Shown: positions 34,895 to 43,036 of the stretch, piece by piece
Layout of the letters: each line of letters opens with the position of its first letter
Position numbering within the stretch: the first letter of the stretch is position 1
NCBI GenBank assembly: GCA_965276675.1
Contig: OZ255624.1
Span: forward strand, 4,030,001-4,094,000
DNA: 64,000 nucleotides
From: G965276675 sp965276675
GTDB lineage: Bacteria; Acidobacteriota; Terriglobia; Terriglobales; Acidobacteriaceae
Direction: 5' to 3'
The notes under the pieces: generated by a model
What the model was told of the DNA's origin: nothing
Databases searched by the model: none
Seen by the model: the letters and a program-made list of their open reading frames with translations, nothing else
Translations under genes and position numbers: made by a program

Positions 34895-35294
34895 CCACTG
34901 CCTCCGTCCCGAAAATCGCAACGCTACACCCCAACGGCGAGCCTGTCTTCTGCAAGCTAAATCCCCCAACCACGACGATACTAGCAGCGCAGTTTAACCT
35001 TCTGCTCTGTGCCTACCAAGATACGTTGCTTTGCCCTCACGAAGGAAGGGCGGTTGCGCATCTTTTGCCCCGCGCACATTGCCATCAAATCGACAGTGTG
35101 AAGCCGGCCGCAGCATGTAAGCAGCGAAAACCGCGCGTGGGTGCCGACCTTTGCTGCAGCTGCGGCGCATGAGACAGAATTGCTCGGCGGAGGTTACACG
35201 GAAAACTCACTGCGGTGCAATAAAGGTCGCCATCAATTTATCGCATGCAAATTCGGGCTCTGGATTTCGAATCCGCTTGCATAGAGCTCAGACT
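34895..35294. other. Non-coding region between divergent operons
   Basis: About 400 bp separate the methyltransferase start and the cytochrome gene. No gene is supported. The right part is more AT-rich (TCAATTTATCGCATGCAAAT), where a promoter for the cytochrome operon is likely. Confidence 0.5.
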
Positions 35295-35295
35295 G

Positions 35296-35325
35296 ACCTG
35301 CACTCTTTGGAAGGGTGCAGGTCAT
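35296..35325 (+). promoter_or_regulatory. Hairpin enclosing the ribosome-binding site of the cytochrome gene
   Basis: GACCTGCAC and GTGCAGGTC (9 bp, perfect) enclose the loop TCTTTGGAAGG, and the right arm directly touches the ATG at 35324. The likely Shine-Dalgarno (GGAAGG) is in the loop. The arrangement could restrict translation until the stem opens. Positions are good to about one base. Confidence 0.5.
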
Positions 35326-36364
35326 GACCGACAAACTACCATCTGAAGATTCGGAGTTACGAGGCTCGTCCGGCGACAGCGAACCCGTCGCAGAGACAGC
35401 CGGACCACCGATCGACGTTCTTCCAGCCTCGTCCGCCAGCCTATCGCAATACGGAGACCGGGCGACCCCTCTTCGTATCGGCCAAACCACTCCGAACCTC
35501 TCGCTTACGGCCAGCGACGACGCGGCAACTGACACCGGAGCGGCCGGAAGGACACCCGACGGAACTGCGTCAGAGACAGCGGTAGATCGCGACCAGACTG
35601 GCGGACTTCTGACTTCTGAGGCGTTGCCCGTCGCACCTCCGCAGCCTTCGATCCGGCTCGACAAAAAGCACCCGCTTGCCATCCGCTGGATGCACTGGAT
35701 CAACTTCCCAGTGCTGTTCACGATGATCTGGAGCGGATTGCTGATCTACTGGAACGATTCGGATAACGCGTATCACCATCCACATGCGGTGTACCGGGTG
35801 GGGATTGGATCGTTGACACTGGTGCGGCTCTTTCCGCAGTGGTTCTGGAAGGCGATTGATGCGCCGTACCGAGTCACGCAGGGTCTGGGATATCACTTTT
35901 TCTTCATGTGGATCTTCGCGCTCAACGGCATTGTGTATGTGCTGTACACAGTGTGGTCAGGCGAGTGGAGATTTATTGTTCCCGGCCGGAAGAGCTTGCG
36001 CGAGGCGATCCAAGTGACGCTGGTCGATCTGCACCTGCGCAAGGGGCTGCCGCGGCAAAAGAAGTACAACGGGGCACAGAGGATTGCGTATACGAGCACG
36101 ATTCTTATGGCGCTCGGCAGCCTAGTGACTGGACTTGCAATTTACAAACCAACGCAGGCACACCTAGTCACGACACTGCTCGGCGGATACGAGATGGCGC
36201 GCTGGGAGCACTTCTGGTTGACCATGGGCTTCTGTGCGTTCTTTGTGGTGCATGTGGCCCAGGTCATTCTGGCAGGGTGGAACAACTTCCGCAGCATGGT
36301 CAGCGGGCTTGAAATCAAGCGGGTCGAAGAGCCTTCGCTCGAGGCGGAGAGAAGGAGCTGGTGA
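35324..36364 (+). CDS. Cytochrome b561-type membrane subunit with long N-terminal extension, 346 aa
   Basis: The conserved part starts near residue 110: KKHPLAIRWMHWINF, then GYHFFFMW, a loop, WEHFWLTMGF and FVVHVAQVIL, giving four candidate heme-ligand histidines across four or more membrane helices. This is the cytochrome b/b6-like fold that feeds electrons to periplasmic molybdenum enzymes. The first ~105 residues are Ser/Thr/Asp/Glu-rich, with no predicted structure, unusual for the family. The gene overlaps the molybdenum enzyme by one base (TGATG), so the two act together, like YedZ/YedY though not homologous to YedZ. Confidence 0.85.
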   Translation: MTDKLPSEDSELRGSSGDSEPVAETAGPPIDVLPASSASLSQYGDRATPLRIGQTTPNLSLTASDDAATDTGAAGRTPDGTASETAVDRDQTGGLLTSEALPVAPPQPSIRLDKKHPLAIRWMHWINFPVLFTMIWSGLLIYWNDSDNAYHHPHAVYRVGIGSLTLVRLFPQWFWKAIDAPYRVTQGLGYHFFFMWIFALNGIVYVLYTVWSGEWRFIVPGRKSLREAIQVTLVDLHLRKGLPRQKKYNGAQRIAYTSTILMALGSLVTGLAIYKPTQAHLVTTLLGGYEMARWEHFWLTMGFCAFFVVHVAQVILAGWNNFRSMVSGLEIKRVEEPSLEAERRSW

Positions 36365-37392
36365 TGAGCGAGCGCAAAGAAACGCAGGTGCAAGGGAACG
36401 GACATCCGGACGAGGCGGTGTTACGGAGATCGCGACAGCACACGAGACGGAGCTTTGTCGTGGCAGCCGTGGGCGCTGCGGCAGGCTACGGGTTCTATCA
36501 TTGGATCGACCACACACACCGCGATGGCATGCAGCCCACGCCACTCAGGCAAGCGCTTCAGACGAACGCGAAGCTCTCACGCACAGTCTTCGATGAGCGC
36601 GCGATGGCCCCGACGTATCCGGTGGAACGGTCCGTCGATCTGCGCGTCAACGGATTGGATGGATTGAAACAGCCCCTCATCCTAGAGAGCTGGCGGCTGC
36701 AGCTGGTGGGAGCGGCAGACGCACAGAGCCGCCCACGGTACGTGAAAGACGTAACAGCCTGGGAGTACAAGTACGCTACGGAAGACATCGGTGGGGACAA
36801 GGGACACGACACCAAGGTAGCTCCGAAGACGGATACGGCGGAGAAGATGGCGCCCAAAGCTGGGATGGCATTGGCGAAGTCAATGCAGGAGCGTACAACC
36901 AGGCCTCCACGCGGACAGGAAGAGGCTGGGAAGAGCTACTCGACATTGCAGCCAGGAACACCAGGTCTGCTGCTCACCATGGACGACGTCCTGAAGCTGC
37001 CCCGGCATGAACTGGTCACTGAATTCAAATGCATCGAGGGATGGAGCCAGATTGTCCACTGGAGCGGCGTGCGCATGGCGGATTTCCTTGACGCCTATCC
37101 TCCGGAGAGAAACAAGAATGGTTCGCTGCCGCGTTATGTGTATATGGAAACACCCAATGGCGACTATTACTGCGGATTCAACATAGATATCTGCCGGCAT
37201 CCGCAAACACTGCTGGTGACAGAGATGGCCGGCAAGCCGCTGACGCAGACTCACGGAGCTCCGCTGCGTCTCCACATGCCCACAAAGTACGGATACAAGC
37301 AGATCAAGCGCATCGGGCTGGTTGCCTATACCGATCAGAAGCCCGACGATTACTGGACGAAGCTGGGCTACGACTGGTACGCCGGACTGTAG
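36364..37392 (+). CDS. Molybdopterin-dependent oxidoreductase (sulfite-oxidase/MsrP-like), 342 aa
   Basis: A twin-arginine signal (TRRSFVVAAVGAAAGYG) exports it folded. The molybdenum-ligand cysteine is C223 in EFKCIEGWSQIVHWSGV, the standard SUOX/MsrP motif; ETPNGDYYCGFNIDICRHPQ and LRLHMPTKYGYKQIKRI follow as in the family. Residues ~125-190 form a Lys/Ala/Glu-rich insertion not usual in MsrP. It probably reduces or oxidises a small sulfur-containing or related substrate in the periplasm with electrons passed by the adjacent cytochrome. Substrate unknown. Confidence 0.88.
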   Translation: MSERKETQVQGNGHPDEAVLRRSRQHTRRSFVVAAVGAAAGYGFYHWIDHTHRDGMQPTPLRQALQTNAKLSRTVFDERAMAPTYPVERSVDLRVNGLDGLKQPLILESWRLQLVGAADAQSRPRYVKDVTAWEYKYATEDIGGDKGHDTKVAPKTDTAEKMAPKAGMALAKSMQERTTRPPRGQEEAGKSYSTLQPGTPGLLLTMDDVLKLPRHELVTEFKCIEGWSQIVHWSGVRMADFLDAYPPERNKNGSLPRYVYMETPNGDYYCGFNIDICRHPQTLLVTEMAGKPLTQTHGAPLRLHMPTKYGYKQIKRIGLVAYTDQKPDDYWTKLGYDWYAGL

Positions 37393-37485
37393 CTTCCGTC
37401 CCACACACGGAACTTTCTTCTTTAGGTAACGGCGCCGTCCGTGCTGACGGCCGCACCGTCAGGCACAGCATTGAGTTGGAACCTA

Positions 37486-39714
37486 CTACGACATACGGTG
37501 GTAGCGGAGCAAGGCGGAATCCGGTTGGGCTGGCAGGCGCACGGCAACGCCCCCTTCCATGAGTTCTTTCCCGGTAAGAGTCCCTTTCTCGTTGGTGTCC
37601 AGATTCCTGAGCTCGTAATTGCTTCCCGGCTGCAACGCGTTCAGCGGAAAGACCGCCCGGGTGTACTCGCTGAGTGGCCGCTTAAGCACGACCAAAAGGC
37701 CCTCACCCGCATCGGGTAAATCGAACTGATACGCCATCCAGACATCGTTCGTCTGCGCGTAGTCAGTCAGCGGGTAAAAATCGCCGTAGAAGTATCTCTG
37801 TATCTCCAGATAGCGTTCAATGGATCTCTTCGCTTCGGCGAATGGGAAATTGCTGTAGTCCGTCTTGCCCTGCGGCTCGTCGCCCCCAGAAAAGAGGCCG
37901 TAGGATAGACCCGCCGTCATGCTGCTGCGGATCCTGTAATCGTTATTGGTCGTAAGATTGCCCGCGGACGTCATGTTAAGTGGCGCCCAGCGGAGTAGAC
38001 CGTGGCTATGACACTGATTGGCGGTGAGATCTCCCACAAAATCGGTCCGCGAGAGTACTGTGCTGCGGCCAATGGTCTCGAGGTCAATGCGTCGCCCACC
38101 GCTGGCGCAATCGTCTATGAGCAGATTCGGGTGCCGGCGCCGCAATTCATCCCAAAATGCATACAACCCCTCCACCCAGCGAATCTCCGTCATGCCCTGC
38201 CGGTCAGGTGCATCTGCAGCTCGCCAGAATTCCAAGGGTGCGATATTCGCATCATTCCGAAAGCAATCCAGGCCGAACTCATCAATTTTGGCGGAGATGT
38301 AATCGGTCAGAAACTGGCGTGCCTCGGGAATACCAAGATTGAATAGCTTGTCGTTATCTTGGATCTGGTTTCGAGCGCTCTCCATGGGCACCCAACCCGG
38401 ATCAGAGGCCGGAATATTGTTGCCGCCGAAGCCCCTGAAGACCTTTTTATCCTTGGGTACCTCGAGCAGCCACTCGCTGTGTTCGGTGTACCATGGCGTT
38501 CCTTCGCATACCCGTTCAGGCTCGAACCACAAGAGGAGCTTGCGTCCCGAAGAATGCAGAAGATCGCTAATTGGCTTGAAACCCTCGGGATAGAGATCTT
38601 TGTTGGCCTGCCAATCTCCTGGGTTCTTCCACCACGGACCTCTGCCGAACCACCCGGCGTCGATCCAGTAGTACTCCATCGGCAGATTGTGCGCGATGAT
38701 CTGCCGAATGTTCTCGAGATGTTCGGCCGCCGGAGTGGCGCCCCAATTGGAGTTAGTGATCGGCCCGACCAAAGGTTTGGCCCCCGGGGCGGGGCGGTGA
38801 TGTGTCAGGATGAACCGCCGCAATAGGTTGTGCCCGCGCTGGGGCTGCCCCAACCAAAAGAGTATGAGAACCCTCGGCGTGCGGATCTCCTCGTCCGGGT
38901 GAAGCACCAGATGGGTCAAAGCCATTCCCGCGCGCACGCGGAATTGCGGGTCTTCTTCGCGATCAAAGGCGGTTGCCCACTCGCCTGTCCAACCGATCGC
39001 CACAATTGCGCCTTCTCCGTTTCCCTCAATATTGAAGAAGGGGAGGAATTCACTGGAAGAGCGGCCACCACCTGCTTTGAGCTGCAACCGGCCGCCTTCC
39101 CCGAGAACTCGGGTCATCGGCATGAAATCGTCGATGGAGCAGGCGGCGCCCCGGGCGTAGTGAATAATGGGACCACGATCCGGGCAATGCAGGGGAGCAT
39201 CCAGCGCCTGAATCTCCTGCAAGATGGGCGTATCCGAGCGGCCGCAGTTCTTAAAATACACAATCGACTCCACAGCCGGAAAATCCTTGAAGCTCGTAGT
39301 GACAACACGCACCTGGAGATTTGTTCGCGGGTCCGTGTAGGTCACCTCGAGCTGTTGCCGCACTGCGTCCAAACTAGACGCTTTAACTTCGCAATTCCAG
39401 CTGGGAAGGAGGTCAGCGGATTTCCTCCCGCCATAGATGAAGGAAAACGGCGGCTTGAGTCTGTCCGGCAGCAGGTGGCCCCCGGTTCCGGCCGGGGTGC
39501 CCGCAGCGGCCGGCCTAAACGAGCGGGCCCAGTATTCGGCAATGGCCATTTCCAGATTCGTACTCGCTACCGGAGCATGGGACGAGTCAACGGCGTCAGA
39601 CGCTGTTTCCGATGCAGTGGCTTTGAACACGCCAACTCTGGAGAATGCTCCCAGTGCAACTACCTCTGCACTAAGACGTACGAAATCGCGCCGGGTAACT
39701 GAATCCTGACTCAT
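37486..39714 (-). CDS. Glycoside hydrolase family 36 protein (alpha-galactosidase-like), Tat-exported, 742 aa
   Basis: The N-terminal TRRDFVRLSAEVVALGAF is a Tat signal. The catalytic barrel holds YYWIDAGWFG, KLLLWFEPERVC, the nucleophile block DCFRNDANIAP (Asp near residue 488) and DDCASGGRRIDLETI followed by the acid/base-bearing SRTDFVGD. This order is diagnostic of GH36. It likely releases alpha-galactose or related sugars from plant galactosides outside the cytoplasm. It stands alone on the minus strand and converges with the molybdenum-enzyme gene. Confidence 0.92.
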   Translation of the reverse strand: MSQDSVTRRDFVRLSAEVVALGAFSRVGVFKATASETASDAVDSSHAPVASTNLEMAIAEYWARSFRPAAAGTPAGTGGHLLPDRLKPPFSFIYGGRKSADLLPSWNCEVKASSLDAVRQQLEVTYTDPRTNLQVRVVTTSFKDFPAVESIVYFKNCGRSDTPILQEIQALDAPLHCPDRGPIIHYARGAACSIDDFMPMTRVLGEGGRLQLKAGGGRSSSEFLPFFNIEGNGEGAIVAIGWTGEWATAFDREEDPQFRVRAGMALTHLVLHPDEEIRTPRVLILFWLGQPQRGHNLLRRFILTHHRPAPGAKPLVGPITNSNWGATPAAEHLENIRQIIAHNLPMEYYWIDAGWFGRGPWWKNPGDWQANKDLYPEGFKPISDLLHSSGRKLLLWFEPERVCEGTPWYTEHSEWLLEVPKDKKVFRGFGGNNIPASDPGWVPMESARNQIQDNDKLFNLGIPEARQFLTDYISAKIDEFGLDCFRNDANIAPLEFWRAADAPDRQGMTEIRWVEGLYAFWDELRRRHPNLLIDDCASGGRRIDLETIGRSTVLSRTDFVGDLTANQCHSHGLLRWAPLNMTSAGNLTTNNDYRIRSSMTAGLSYGLFSGGDEPQGKTDYSNFPFAEAKRSIERYLEIQRYFYGDFYPLTDYAQTNDVWMAYQFDLPDAGEGLLVVLKRPLSEYTRAVFPLNALQPGSNYELRNLDTNEKGTLTGKELMEGGVAVRLPAQPDSALLRYHRMS

Positions 39715-39934
39715 ATGAACTCACACCTTTCGCTGTTCAAGCCCACCTCATTCCTTTGGTACAAGTCTTTGCGGCGGTGTCATGAAGTTCTTGGCCCCGG
39801 ACGTCGTATTGGGCTTCGCAGTTGGGCGGCCCCATACCGGAGAGTCGCGAAGGGCAAGGAGCAGCGTCGCTACCAGCCGGATGTCTTCCGCTGCCAGCGA
39901 GATCCGGAGTATGAGCTCGCTTGGCACGCTACTT
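39715..39934. other. Short non-coding gap between GH36 and the polysaccharide operon
   Basis: About 220 bp with no supported gene; it holds the GH36 promoter region and the end of the exopolysaccharide operon. No clear terminator hairpin was seen. Confidence 0.4.
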
Positions 39935-41173
39935 TCAGGGTCCTGTCTCTCCCCGCAGCGTCTGGCCTTCTTGTCTACTCATGCTACCTGGAAAGCTGCT
40001 AGCGTTCCCGCGGGTCTCCCAGCTGCTTGAATCGAGAGTCAAAAAGGCAAGGGGTGTCAGAAGTAAATAAGTAACTGGCATAACCACGACCATCGAGAGA
40101 AACCAGACAGGATGTACCTTGAACTCGGCAGCCTGCTTCCGCGTGTCAAAATAGTAGAAGGTAGTCGATACGGCTAATATTCCGAGGTGAAACAGAGCTA
40201 GATCGAAGAACTCCCCAGTAATAAAACTTTGGATGATGATCACGGGGTAGCTTATGAGCATGGCAAACATGGCTGCATACTGGAGCGCTACAAGAGGCTG
40301 AAGCTTCCACGCATGGCTGAGCCCACCCATGAAATCTATGATGTTGGAACGGCGCCAGCGCAGCTGCTGTGACCAGAATGTACTCAGCGTGTCCGGAACG
40401 TTGGTCCAGCACACCGCATCCTGAGTCAAGAACGTCTTATACCCGGCTTTAAGGATCTGACGCGTAAGAAAACGATCTTCACCGTATTTAATAGGCACTC
40501 CTAAGACGCTCCGATTCTTGAGGACCGGTTCTAGCTCAACAAGAACGGCTCTCCTGTATGCGGTTAGGCAGCCAGATAAACATAAAACGCTCTGGAAGAA
40601 GCACTCGAGGTTTTTGAAGTACTCGTATGCAAAGTAATATTTGATCACCTGCATCCGCGTGATCCAAGTCTGGTTTGCATTCCTTACGTTGACTCGCCCA
40701 CCCACCGCTGCGATCTTAGGATCGATAAAACGAGAAACTAGATTGCGAACAGCCTGCCGTTGCAGTATGACGTCGGAGTCAACGGAAAGAATGATCTCTG
40801 CGTTTGTAGTTCGAACGGCGTTGAGAATACCCAACCGCTTCCCCATGTTGCACGGATTTCGTATCACGCGAACGCGGTCCGGGTCATGCTCTGCGGCTCG
40901 TTCCGCCCACTCTACGCTGTTGTCGCGCGAGCAATCATCGATGACGATTACATCTAGCTTTGCTGCCGGATAGTCTTGACCCAGCAGGCTTAATATTCCT
41001 TGATAGATGGACTCGCCCTCGTTGTACATGGGCACGATCACGCTTACTGTAGGAAAGAAGCCTGCCCGGGTGCGATCGAAGCGCTCGCCCTTGATCTTCT
41101 TGAGAAGCAGCCCAAAGAAATAGCGGTTTACGAACACAAGAAAGACAAAGACCGCGAGCGAGAAATTCAGCAT
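39935..41173 (-). CDS. Processive GT2 polysaccharide synthase (hyaluronan/chitin-synthase-like), 412 aa
   Basis: Membrane-bound GT2: an N-terminal helix (LNFSLAVFVFLVFVNRYFFG), the GT-A core with VSVIVPMYNEGESI, IDDCSRDNS and SVDSDVIL, acceptor motif GEDRFLTRQ, and the processive motif QQLRWRRS (Q-x-x-RW), followed by three or more C-terminal helices. This is the NodC/HasA/cellulose-synthase-like arrangement, making and extruding a beta-linked polymer. Starting at 41173 removes overlap with the gene upstream, leaving four bases. Last gene of a four-gene operon with its own fusion protein and outer-membrane protein. Which sugar it polymerises is unknown. Confidence 0.9.
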   Translation of the reverse strand: MLNFSLAVFVFLVFVNRYFFGLLLKKIKGERFDRTRAGFFPTVSVIVPMYNEGESIYQGILSLLGQDYPAAKLDVIVIDDCSRDNSVEWAERAAEHDPDRVRVIRNPCNMGKRLGILNAVRTTNAEIILSVDSDVILQRQAVRNLVSRFIDPKIAAVGGRVNVRNANQTWITRMQVIKYYFAYEYFKNLECFFQSVLCLSGCLTAYRRAVLVELEPVLKNRSVLGVPIKYGEDRFLTRQILKAGYKTFLTQDAVCWTNVPDTLSTFWSQQLRWRRSNIIDFMGGLSHAWKLQPLVALQYAAMFAMLISYPVIIIQSFITGEFFDLALFHLGILAVSTTFYYFDTRKQAAEFKVHPVWFLSMVVVMPVTYLLLTPLAFLTLDSSSWETRGNASSFPGSMSRQEGQTLRGETGP

Positions 41174-41177
41174 ACGG

Positions 41178-41849
41178 CTACTGTTCGCCTCCGCGTGGGC
41201 ACGGGACCGGATGCTCAGTAGCATCTGCGGAAAGTGTGACTTCGAATCGACCGTTGTCTGTCCGGAAGCCTACCGGTCCGCGCAGTTCAAGAGCTTCTTG
41301 TCCCAGACTTCCTCTCCAGACTACCTCACCATCGGTCATCACGGTGAGAGAGTCTCCGCTGAGGGAGGCCCGCATCTCATGAACACTGCCGAGGACCACG
41401 CTGGGAACTGCTGTAGCTTCGCTGGGCACTACCGTTTTGTAGCCCGAGTTACCACACGCTGCAGAAGAACTCTTGCCTGGATTGTATTTCACCTGCACGA
41501 CCAGCTTCGCATCAGGTTTTATTCTCCACATCGCATAGGTTACGTTGCAACCATCCTGGGCTCGGAGCTTTAACCCTATTTGTTCGCGCTCCTCGCCTGA
41601 ACGCAGCGCTGCCCGTTCTCTTGTGGGTCCAAGATATTTGAACTGTAGACGCGCAGAGTCTCTTGAGCCTGCATTCATAACCGCACGTGTCTTAGGCATC
41701 TCAATCAAGAGCTTGCCCGGGGCGATCTCTTTCATCTCTCCTTCCGTAACGCAGAGCTGGTGGCGAGCAATGGCTTGCGGGTGGGAAGCGGTCGATCCGG
41801 AAACCTGGATCGCAATCAGCGCCAGATCGAGAAATCGCGCGTTCCTCAT
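41178..41849 (-). CDS. Unknown exported protein of the polysaccharide operon, 223 aa
   Basis: A weak export segment (RFLDLALIAIQVSGSTASHP) precedes a beta-rich body with alternating hydrophobic residues (ARLQFKYLGPTRERAALRSG, VTYAMWRIKPDAKLVVQVKY, LTVMTDGEVVWRGSLG). It looks like a jelly-roll/concanavalin-type sheet, as in polysaccharide-lyase or lectin folds, but I do not recognise a family. It lies between the outer-membrane protein and the synthase, overlapping the former by four bases. A polymer-binding or lyase role is an inference from position. Confidence 0.7.
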   Translation of the reverse strand: MRNARFLDLALIAIQVSGSTASHPQAIARHQLCVTEGEMKEIAPGKLLIEMPKTRAVMNAGSRDSARLQFKYLGPTRERAALRSGEEREQIGLKLRAQDGCNVTYAMWRIKPDAKLVVQVKYNPGKSSSAACGNSGYKTVVPSEATAVPSVVLGSVHEMRASLSGDSLTVMTDGEVVWRGSLGQEALELRGPVGFRTDNGRFEVTLSADATEHPVPCPRGGEQ

Positions 41850-43036
41850 CGAGGAGTCCCGTCAGGCGATCCCAATATCTCAGACAGATCCATCAGGTGC
41901 TGCTGGAGATACGCGGACTCGGCCCTCAGTTTGGTAATGTCAAACCACCAATAATCCAGATATGTCTGTACTTTTTGCGAGTCGATGCCGTCCAGCGCCT
42001 TCGCTCGCGATTCCAGATCGGCAAGCAGCATGTCAGTTTCCTTCAGACGCTTGCGCTCAGCGGTCTGGATCGCACGCAAACGCGAAACTAATTGTTTAGA
42101 ACGCACGGTTACTCCTATCGGATCCTGCTGTATCCAGAGCCGGCGGCCTTCGGCGGCATGGATCTCCGCTTTGGTCTGAGAAAGTCGTCCGAATCTATAC
42201 GACAGGGTCGCGGTTGCGAGTAGCGGGAGCGCCTCACTTCCCTCGAAGATGTGATCGTATCCAGCGCGAATATCCAGATCCCACGCACTTGCCTCTCGAA
42301 TGCGCGCCTCCCCTGCTTCCACATCTCCGTCGAGAAGCTCGTTTAAGCGCAGGAGGTTGGGCACTGAAAAGTTCTGTTTCCATGTCTGGGTTACAAGGCT
42401 GTCCAGCTGGGCCTGTGACTGCTCAAGCAGTGCGTGAAGTTCGTTAACCCGTATTTGCGTGCCGTTCAACTCCTCGAGGGTTGCAGAAAATCCCTCAGTC
42501 CGCTTTTTTACATTGGCAAGTATCTGCTCGGCTCGTGGAAGCGCGGCTTCCAGAGAATCTATCCTGGCATGGAGGGCGGACGCTGTTTCCGCATTCTCAT
42601 TATGTGCAAGGAAATCCTCGAGAGCGGAGGTCGCCCGGTACTGTTCGCATTCGGCGCGCGCTCGCTGTCGCAGCGCCTCACCCGTTTTGAAATCCCGGAG
42701 ACTAAAATTCAGCCCGGCCAGTATGCGCTTCTGTGAGGCGGATGAATTGACTAACTCTAGTGGTTGCGCTCCGAGCGCCGAGTTGAAAACGCCACCGGTC
42801 GCAAAAGCTTCTGGAGACATCAGTGGAGCACTTTCTGAAGCCGCAACCCCCTCCACATACTCGCAATATCCATCCGCCGCGCTACCGCCTGACCGGATGC
42901 TCGCGAGGTCCGATGGGGCATTTGCAGTCGCCTGAACAGCCGCAGTCTGGGCCGCCAAAGCTGCCGAGACCCCGGTAAGCAGAGCGGCAACGAATGCGAT
43001 GCACGGTGCTCTGCAAAGGGTCGCCCTGCCACTCAC
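41846..43036 (-). CDS. TolC-like outer-membrane protein of the polysaccharide operon, 396 aa
   Basis: A GTG at 43036 overlaps the upstream stop (GTGA) and directly precedes a signal peptide (LCRAPCIAFVAALLTGVSAALAAQ); the longer open frame upstream is unlikely. The mature part has long heptad-like helices (EDFLAHNENAETASALHARI, IRVNELHALLEQSQAQLDSL) and beta segments (LDIRAGYDHIFEG, LLATATLSYRFGRLS), consistent with an outer-membrane efflux fold of about 390 aa. It should carry the polymer or its modifying proteins across the outer membrane. Confidence 0.75.
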   Translation of the reverse strand: MSGRATLCRAPCIAFVAALLTGVSAALAAQTAAVQATANAPSDLASIRSGGSAADGYCEYVEGVAASESAPLMSPEAFATGGVFNSALGAQPLELVNSSASQKRILAGLNFSLRDFKTGEALRQRARAECEQYRATSALEDFLAHNENAETASALHARIDSLEAALPRAEQILANVKKRTEGFSATLEELNGTQIRVNELHALLEQSQAQLDSLVTQTWKQNFSVPNLLRLNELLDGDVEAGEARIREASAWDLDIRAGYDHIFEGSEALPLLATATLSYRFGRLSQTKAEIHAAEGRRLWIQQDPIGVTVRSKQLVSRLRAIQTAERKRLKETDMLLADLESRAKALDGIDSQKVQTYLDYWWFDITKLRAESAYLQQHLMDLSEILGSPDGTPR

